Notes under the pieces: generated by a model
Seen by the model: only the letters and a program-made list of their open reading frames with translations
What the model was told of the DNA's origin: nothing
Databases searched by the model: none
DNA from: Herbinix sp.
GTDB lineage: Bacteria; Bacillota; Clostridia; Lachnospirales; Lachnospiraceae
Direction of reading: 5' to 3'
DNA length: 47,284 nt
NCBI GenBank assembly: GCA_029256105.1
Contig: JAQSYO010000028.1
Location: 1 to 47,284, forward strand
Part shown: positions 41,639 through 47,284 of the stretch, in pieces
Numbering within the stretch: position 1 is the first letter of the stretch
Layout of the letters: each line of letters begins with the position of its first letter
Program-made: the position numbers and the translations under genes

Positions 41639-44152
41639 ATGAATAGACAAATTGAAATATTAGCACCTGCAGGCTCTTATGAAGGAATGAAGGCAGCAAT
41701 GAATGCTGGTTGTGATGCGGTTTATATCGGAGGCAGCAGTTTTGGTGCTAGAGCTTATGCCAATAATCTGGAGGAGGAAACCTTGTTACGTGCGATAGAT
41801 GAAGCACATTTTCGCGGGAAACAGCTTTACCTTACCGTTAATACACTTCTAAAGGAGAAAGAGCGTACCAATGTATTATACCGTTTTCTGGATAAGTTTT
41901 ATCAGCAGGGCTTGGATGCTGTTATTGTTCAGGATGTTGGGGTATTACATTTTATTCATGAGCACTTTCCTGAGTTGCCGATACACGCCAGTACACAGAC
42001 AACTCTAACCATGGCGCAGGGGGCGAATCTGTTAAAGAATTATGGTGTAACCAGACTGGTTACAGCAAGAGAATTAAGTTTGAGAGAGATCAAAACAATC
42101 AGGGAGAATACGGATTTAGAAATAGAAACCTTTGTTCATGGTGCTCTTTGCTATTGCTATTCCGGACAATGTCTGATGAGTAGTATGATTGGTGGAAGAA
42201 GCGGTAACCGGGGGAGATGCGCGCAGCCTTGTCGAATGCCATATCAGTTTCATTCCGAGGATAAAATGCGTTCTACCGAACAGGAAAAGTATCTGCTTAG
42301 TCCAAAGGATATTAATACAATATCAATTATTCCGGAGCTGGTGGAAGCGGGAATTGATTCCTTTAAGATAGAAGGAAGAATGAAGAGACCCGAATATGCA
42401 GCAGCTGTATCCTCAATGTATCGTAAATATGTTGATTTATACTTTGAGCTTGGGCAAGAGAAATATAACCTACGTATAAAGAGTAATGAATTTAAGCAGG
42501 ATATGATTGCATTACAGGACGTTTACAGTAGAGGTGGTTTCTCCGAAGGGTATGGTAAGTCCTATAATGGTAAAAAGATGATGTCGCTTTATCGTCCGAA
42601 CCATAGTGGAGTATATGTTGGAGAAGTTACTGAGTTAAATGGTAGCCAAGTAGCCATCACATTAGAGGAAAAGATAAATGCGCAAGATATCCTCGAAATT
42701 AGACATACGGAAGAGGTAGGCTATGAATTTACGGTTAAGGATCCACACAACCAAGGAGATGTTCTAAGAACGAATGTAGGTAGGAGACAGGATATAAGTA
42801 CACCGGAAGCCAAATCGAAAGGGAAGCATTCTCAGAAATATCAGGATCCCATTGTTCGTATGGGTGACGCAGTTTATCGAACCAAAAATAATCGATTATT
42901 AGAAGATATCGCAGATACTTATATGTCAAAGGAACAAAGACTTGGAATCAAAGGTAAGCTTACAGCGAGAGTTGGAGAGAAGTTGGCGTTGACGCTATCC
43001 TATGGAGATTGTAGTATTACTGCGTATCAAGAAATAGTTCAAGCAGCATTAAAGCAGCCGATGACGAAAGAGAAACTATCAGCACCGATTGTAAAAACCG
43101 GAGATACCCTTTATTACCTGGAAGAGTTAATCATAGAATCTGAGGATAACATCTTTGTTCCGGTGGCATGGTTGAATGAAATTCGTAGAGAAGCCATCAA
43201 TCTGTTACAAGAAGCAGTGGCGGAGCAATTTCGCAGAAGCAGTGTGATAATAGACCCAAGGAGCAATTCTACCGCGGAGGAGGAGCTGGAACACACCTTC
43301 GGAATTGTAGCATCCGTACAAACCCGGGAGCAATATGATTATGTACTTCTTATTTCGGAAGTAACCTCAATTTATGCAGATTATGATAGGATAGAGCGAT
43401 CCGGGTTTGCTGCTATGGCTGAAACTGCACAAACAGCTGGTAAAGAATTTTATCTATCCTTGCCTCATATTTGCAGGCTTTCTGAATATGAAAGGTTAAA
43501 AAAGGATTTATTAGAAATAATAGATATAGAAGCGATAAGCGGATTTGTTGTGAAAAATTTTGAAGAAATAGCACTACTTCAATCGTTATGGTTAGATGGG
43601 AAACAACAGAGAGAAATTATATTGAATTATAATATGTATACTTATAACAAGGAAGCTAAACTCTTCTGGAATGAGATGGGTATTAATAGGTTTACAGCAC
43701 CGGTAGAGCTAAACTATCAGGAATTAAGAGTTCTCGGTATAACTGACTGCGATATGGTCGTGTATGGGTATCTTCCGGTTATGATATCGGCTCAATGTCT
43801 TTATGAGAGTACGGAGGGCTGTAGGAGATGTAAAACCGGAGGAAATAAGACGATCATGCAAACTCACACAGGTTATCTTACAGACCGCCTGGGCAAGAAT
43901 TTCTACGTAGAGACGAATTGCAATGGTTGTTATAATACGATTTATAATGGTCAGGCGTTATCCTTACTCAAGCAGGAGAACGAGATTCGTGGTCTTGTAC
44001 CAAGGAATATTCGATTGGATTTTAGTAAAGAAACGGTAGAGGAAATGAAACAGGTAGTAACTGCGTTTGTGAATTCTTACCGATATGGAAAAAAGCCAGG
44101 AATTGAGCTTACTGATTATACAACGGGGCATTTTAAACGTGGAGTGGAATAA
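41639..44152 (+). CDS. Peptidase U32 family protein, long form
   Basis: 837 residues. The N-terminal ~420 residues are a U32 collagenase-like domain (IEILAPAGSYEGMKAAMNAGCDAVYIGG, YLTVNTLLKEKE, VSTQT-like IHASTQTTLTM, and the cysteine-rich HGALCYCYSGQCLMSS with RGRCAQPCRMPY). The following ~420 residues are the extra region (DUF3656-like) of long U32 proteins; it has a further cysteine set (CLYESTEGCRRCK and CNGCYNT). U32 proteins are linked to rRNA or ubiquinone hydroxylation (RlhA, UbiU/V) with an iron-sulfur cluster, and were called proteases earlier. Activity here is not known. ATG 41639 follows GGAGG at 41630. Single gene. Confidence 0.88.
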   Translation: MNRQIEILAPAGSYEGMKAAMNAGCDAVYIGGSSFGARAYANNLEEETLLRAIDEAHFRGKQLYLTVNTLLKEKERTNVLYRFLDKFYQQGLDAVIVQDVGVLHFIHEHFPELPIHASTQTTLTMAQGANLLKNYGVTRLVTARELSLREIKTIRENTDLEIETFVHGALCYCYSGQCLMSSMIGGRSGNRGRCAQPCRMPYQFHSEDKMRSTEQEKYLLSPKDINTISIIPELVEAGIDSFKIEGRMKRPEYAAAVSSMYRKYVDLYFELGQEKYNLRIKSNEFKQDMIALQDVYSRGGFSEGYGKSYNGKKMMSLYRPNHSGVYVGEVTELNGSQVAITLEEKINAQDILEIRHTEEVGYEFTVKDPHNQGDVLRTNVGRRQDISTPEAKSKGKHSQKYQDPIVRMGDAVYRTKNNRLLEDIADTYMSKEQRLGIKGKLTARVGEKLALTLSYGDCSITAYQEIVQAALKQPMTKEKLSAPIVKTGDTLYYLEELIIESEDNIFVPVAWLNEIRREAINLLQEAVAEQFRRSSVIIDPRSNSTAEEELEHTFGIVASVQTREQYDYVLLISEVTSIYADYDRIERSGFAAMAETAQTAGKEFYLSLPHICRLSEYERLKKDLLEIIDIEAISGFVVKNFEEIALLQSLWLDGKQQREIILNYNMYTYNKEAKLFWNEMGINRFTAPVELNYQELRVLGITDCDMVVYGYLPVMISAQCLYESTEGCRRCKTGGNKTIMQTHTGYLTDRLGKNFYVETNCNGCYNTIYNGQALSLLKQENEIRGLVPRNIRLDFSKETVEEMKQVVTAFVNSYRYGKKPGIELTDYTTGHFKRGVE

Positions 44153-44268
44153 TTTCGTAAGATCTACAAAAAAGCAGTAAAAACCTATAAAGATATAAGA
44201 GGTATTGTGTTAATATTATCGCGCAATACAGATAGGATGCAGGTCTATACCCGCACATGGAGGTTATA

Positions 44269-45615
44269 ATGAACTTAATCGTGGAACTAATTAAATATTT
44301 GATGATTCTTCTGATGGGGATTTACACCTATTATAGCTTTAATGTGTTTCGATTTAAGAATAAAAAGGATCAAGATAAAGCATATAATATTTTAACCTTC
44401 ATAATATTTATACTTCATTTTATCGGTTCTTTTACATTATTTATCCAGATTCAGAGCCAAAGGCTTGTGATTTTGTATGGTGGAGAAGTACTTTTGTTTA
44501 TATTAGTTCTTGCCCTTTATCGGATTTTTTATCCGAAATTATCAAGACTATTGTTAAGAAATATGCTTATGTTACTTTCCATAAGTTTTATTATTTTGAC
44601 CAGATTATCCTTTGATAAGGCTGTTCGACAGGTTATTATTGTAGCGTTCTCCTTTGCGATCTGCCTTATTGTACCGCATGCAATCAAAGCGTTCCATTGG
44701 CTGAAGCGTTTTGGTTGGATTTACGGAGTAGCGGGGATTGTACTTTTATTAATTGTACTTGTCCTGGGGACGACTAACTTCGGAGCAACAAATTGGTTAA
44801 ATGTAGCAGGTGTCACAGTTCAGCCTTCGGAATTTGTAAAGCTGCTATATGTACTTTGTATTGCAGCGATGTTTCAGGAGGGGACTGATTTTAAGAGGAT
44901 TTGTGCTATTGCGGCAATGGCGGGAGCAAATGTAATTATTCTTGTACTGCAGAAGGATTTGGGTGGAGCACTCATCTTCTTTGTTACCTTTATCTTTATG
45001 TTGTATGCTGCAACTTCGAAGCCGCTTTACTTATTCTCTGGATTGATTGCAGGAAGCTTTGCAGCCTTTATCGCATATAAGCTTTTTAACCATGTCAGGG
45101 TACGTGTTATGGCCTGGCAAAATCCATTTGGATACATTGATAAGGAAGGTTTTCAGATATCGCAATCTTTATTTGCAATTGGTACCGGTGGATGGTTTGG
45201 TATGGGCCTTAACCGCGGACTTCCAACGGATATCCCTGTAGTAGAAAGTGATTTTATCTTCTCTGCTATTTCTGAGGAGCTGGGTGGATTATTTGCAATT
45301 TGCATCATTTTAATTTATGCAAGCTGTTTTGTGATGTTTATCAATATTGCGCTTGATCAGGAGGATACCTTCTATCGATTGTTGACAATAGGTTTTTCAG
45401 TTATGTTTGGCTTTCAAGTTATTTTATCCATCGGAGGTGTAATTAAATTTATACCTTCCACCGGAGTAACATTGCCACTGGTTAGCTTAGGTGGAAGTTC
45501 CGTCTTAATGACCATCTTGATGTTTATGATCCTACAAGGTGTATATATGAAGGGGAAGGCTGATAAGAAGGAACTGGGGAACACTGTAGTTGCCAAGAAG
45601 GAGGAGCTTCAATGA
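44269..45615 (+). CDS. FtsW/RodA/SpoVE family peptidoglycan polymerase
   Basis: 448 residues, about ten membrane segments. SEDS glycosyltransferases polymerise lipid II into glycan strands together with a class B PBP. Seen: TNFGATNWLNVAGVTVQPSEFVKL, an LQKDLGGALIFFVTF segment with the catalytic Asp, FQISQSLFAIGTGGWFGMGL, SDFIFSAISEELGG and STGVTLPLVSLGGSS. The first ~130 residues carry an additional membrane region longer than in FtsW of E. coli. ATG 44269 is chosen because GGAGG at 44259 is the site. It overlaps the PBP gene by 4 nt, so it is a RodA- or FtsW-PBP pair; which one cannot be told. Confidence 0.93.
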   Translation: MNLIVELIKYLMILLMGIYTYYSFNVFRFKNKKDQDKAYNILTFIIFILHFIGSFTLFIQIQSQRLVILYGGEVLLFILVLALYRIFYPKLSRLLLRNMLMLLSISFIILTRLSFDKAVRQVIIVAFSFAICLIVPHAIKAFHWLKRFGWIYGVAGIVLLLIVLVLGTTNFGATNWLNVAGVTVQPSEFVKLLYVLCIAAMFQEGTDFKRICAIAAMAGANVIILVLQKDLGGALIFFVTFIFMLYAATSKPLYLFSGLIAGSFAAFIAYKLFNHVRVRVMAWQNPFGYIDKEGFQISQSLFAIGTGGWFGMGLNRGLPTDIPVVESDFIFSAISEELGGLFAICIILIYASCFVMFINIALDQEDTFYRLLTIGFSVMFGFQVILSIGGVIKFIPSTGVTLPLVSLGGSSVLMTILMFMILQGVYMKGKADKKELGNTVVAKKEELQ

Positions 45616-47030
45616 AAATAAACGAACACAAGGATCCCAAAAAATCAGCTTTTAATATTATCTATATCTTTCTAGGATTATTTGTCCTTATGATGGGTTA
45701 TTTTACTTATTTTTTAGTTGTCCGAAGCAGCGAAGTAATTAATAGTACCTATAACAAACGTCAAGAGGTTCTGGCAGAGAGAATTATACGAGGTGAAATA
45801 CGTTCTGCCGATGGTGAAGTATTAGCAAAAACGCTGGTGGATGAAGATGGTAATGAAACGAGAGAATATCCTTATGGGGATGTATTTGCACATGTAGTAG
45901 GAAGATTTTCGAAGGGCAAGACCGGAATTGAAGAGTCAGAGAACATTCGAATGTTAACTTCAAGTATTAATTCCGTTGAGGTTATGTATTCCGACCTGAT
46001 GGGAGATAAAAGCCCTGGAGATAATGTGGTAACAACGTTAGACATCAAGCTTCAGCAGGTCGCCTATGATGCGCTTGGCGATCATCGTGGTGCTGTCGTG
46101 GTGATGGAACCTTCTACCGGTAAAATACTAGCGATGGTATCAAAACCAACCTATGATCCGAATGAGGTAGATGATTTATGGGAAAAGCTGATTGCAGATG
46201 AAGATACAGAGGCTCCCTTGCTTAACAGGGCTACACAAGGACTATATCCTCCTGGTTCTACTTTTAAGGTGCTAACTTCTCTGGAATATATGCGCGAAGA
46301 TCCGGATTATCTTAAATATAAATATGATTGTGATGGAAGTATTGAATATGATAAAATGAAAATTCATTGTTATAATAATAAGGCACATGGAGAGGTAGAT
46401 CTGCAATTATCCTTTGCCAAGTCCTGCAATACTTCCTTTTCTTCCATTGGTAAGAACTTGGATATGAATGATTTTCATGATTTATGTGAAGATTTTTTAT
46501 TCAACAGAAATCTACCAATCGGCATGGGCAACAATGCAAGCAGTTTCACCTTGCAAAAAGGAACCTCAAGTGTGAAGGAAGCTATGCAAACGGCAATTGG
46601 ACAGGGAAACACATTAATTACTCCTCTGCACAATGCTATGATTGCTGCTACCGTTGCTAATGGGGGGGTAATGATGAAACCCTATGTGGTGGATCATATC
46701 GAAAATGCTGACGGTGGCAAGGTTAAGAAATACGCGCCTCAGATAAACTCGAAGCCTATGACACCGAAAGAAGCTGGATTTATAGCAGAGATGATGCGTT
46801 TGGTAGTAACGGATGGAACGGGGACAAAGCTTGCTGATATGGATCAAGACGCAGCAGGTAAGACCGGATCTGCAGATAACAGTCAAGGGAAAGCCCATGC
46901 ATGGTTCATCGGATATGCTCCCTATGACAATCCAGAAATTGTAGTAAGCATTATTGTAGAAAACGTTGGAACAGGCGGCGATTACGCTGTACCAATTGCA
47001 AGGGAAATCTTTGATTCATATTTTGAATAA
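45612..47030 (+). CDS. Class B penicillin-binding protein (PbpA/FtsI-like transpeptidase)
   Basis: 472 residues: one membrane anchor (about 13-36), a short dimerisation region (ERIIRGEIRSADGEVLA), then the transpeptidase domain with all three motifs: STFK with catalytic Ser216, SCN (in AKSCNTSFS) and KTGSA near residue 417. At 472 residues it is shorter than division FtsI and lacks PASTA domains, close to the PbpA type found beside RodA in actinobacteria and clostridia. It cross-links peptide stems with its SEDS partner outside the membrane. Start ATG 45612 overlaps the upstream stop (ATGA), with AAGGAGGAG as site. A strong terminator follows. Confidence 0.94.
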   Translation: MKINEHKDPKKSAFNIIYIFLGLFVLMMGYFTYFLVVRSSEVINSTYNKRQEVLAERIIRGEIRSADGEVLAKTLVDEDGNETREYPYGDVFAHVVGRFSKGKTGIEESENIRMLTSSINSVEVMYSDLMGDKSPGDNVVTTLDIKLQQVAYDALGDHRGAVVVMEPSTGKILAMVSKPTYDPNEVDDLWEKLIADEDTEAPLLNRATQGLYPPGSTFKVLTSLEYMREDPDYLKYKYDCDGSIEYDKMKIHCYNNKAHGEVDLQLSFAKSCNTSFSSIGKNLDMNDFHDLCEDFLFNRNLPIGMGNNASSFTLQKGTSSVKEAMQTAIGQGNTLITPLHNAMIAATVANGGVMMKPYVVDHIENADGGKVKKYAPQINSKPMTPKEAGFIAEMMRLVVTDGTGTKLADMDQDAAGKTGSADNSQGKAHAWFIGYAPYDNPEIVVSIIVENVGTGGDYAVPIAREIFDSYFE

Positions 47031-47042
47031 TGTGTTAATAGG

Positions 47043-47086
47043 AATATAAGAATGAATTTCAATGGGGATTCATTCTTATATTTTTT
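47043..47086 (+). terminator. Terminator after the SEDS-PBP operon
   Basis: AATATAAGAATGAAT (47043-47057) pairs with ATTCATTCTTATATT (47068-47082), running into TTTTTT. Confidence 0.9.
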
Positions 47087-47138
47087 GAATTTTTGGCGAA
47101 TGCATTTGTACCTTTTGTTAAATTTCAATAATAATGGG

Positions 47139-47167
47139 TTGAAAACTTATACATATTGATGTATACT
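47139..47167 (+). promoter_or_regulatory. Putative promoter of the NUDIX gene
   Basis: TTGAAA (47139-47144), 17-nt spacer, TATACT (47162-47167), about 45 nt before the start codon. Confidence 0.6.
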
Positions 47168-47211
47168 TCTTTTTAGATAAGATGGTACACCAAAGAGCAG
47201 GAGGAATTGCG

Positions 47212-47284
47212 ATGGTAGAAGCAACGAGCTGTGGTGGTGTAGTTATATTCAGAGGAAAGATTTTATTACTGTATAAAAATTACA
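47212..47284 (+). CDS. NUDIX hydrolase, N-terminal end (partial)
   Basis: The frame starts at ATG 47212 after GCAGGAGGAATTGCG and runs off the window with 24 codons. MVEATSCGGVVIFRGKILLL is typical for the first beta strands of a NUDIX (Ap4A hydrolase-like) protein. The NUDIX box is beyond the window, so the call rests on the N-terminus only. Confidence 0.6.
   Translation, partial: MVEATSCGGVVIFRGKILLLYKNY

Overview
The window looks like chromosome from a low-GC, spore-forming, fermentative member of the Clostridia, most likely Lachnospiraceae. An alpha/beta-type SASP gene and ylbJ point to sporulation. A pta-ackA pair points to acetate fermentation. The gene blocks rpmB/asp23/fakA, recG/SASP/rsmD/coaD/ylbJ, tmcAL/pta/ackA/yceD/rpmF and ruvAB/zapA/U32/ftsW/PBP resemble the order I know from Firmicutes. 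The species is inferred, not proven. I saw no tRNA, rRNA, CRISPR array, phage or transposase gene.

Layout. 1-3.5 kb: end of rpmB, a tiny membrane protein, an Asp23 protein, a FakA-like kinase and a DUF1653 protein. 3.5-5.5 kb (minus strand): a GntR(YtrA)-ABC ATPase-permease operon with an inverted-repeat operator. 5.7-7.7 kb: recG. 7.8-15.2 kb: a glycan locus holding a polyprenyl-phosphate-type GT2, two very large multi-membrane GT-C-like proteins (one DUF2298), UDP-galactopyranose mutase and a second GT2. An exported L,D-transpeptidase with Ig-like repeats, a CmpB-type membrane protein, an orphan citrate synthase and the SASP gene follow. 19.6-24.3 kb: rsmD, coaD, a coiled-coil protein, ylbJ and pepF. 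24.7-26.5 kb: an AnfO-like protein and a repeat protein with a four-cysteine tail, with no nitrogenase gene in view. 26.5-31.4 kb: tmcAL diverging from pta-ackA, then yceD-rpmF. 31.7-34.6 kb: topB and a pentapeptide-repeat protein. 34.9-39.1 kb: a YprB-like exonuclease, a fusion of a CmpB membrane domain to a complete cardiolipin synthase, and a small zinc-ribbon protein. 39.2-47.3 kb: ruvA, ruvB, zapA, a U32 peptidase, FtsW/RodA, a class B PBP and the start of a NUDIX gene.

How the genes work together. Most are housekeeping: recombination and repair (recG, ruvAB, topB), ribosome and tRNA maintenance (rpmB, rpmF, rsmD, tmcAL), acetate metabolism (pta, ackA, with tmcAL using acetate) and the division/cell wall machinery (zapA, FtsW/RodA, PBP, L,D-transpeptidase). 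The accessory material of most interest is (1) the putative galactofuranose/GT-C glycan locus, which has an SD-masking hairpin built from a 24-bp duplication at its first gene junction; (2) the AnfO-like/Cys-tail pair; (3) the CmpB-cardiolipin synthase fusion; and (4) intergenic repeats, notably a 95-bp tandem duplication carrying three hairpins per unit and two separate 17-bp-period arrays.
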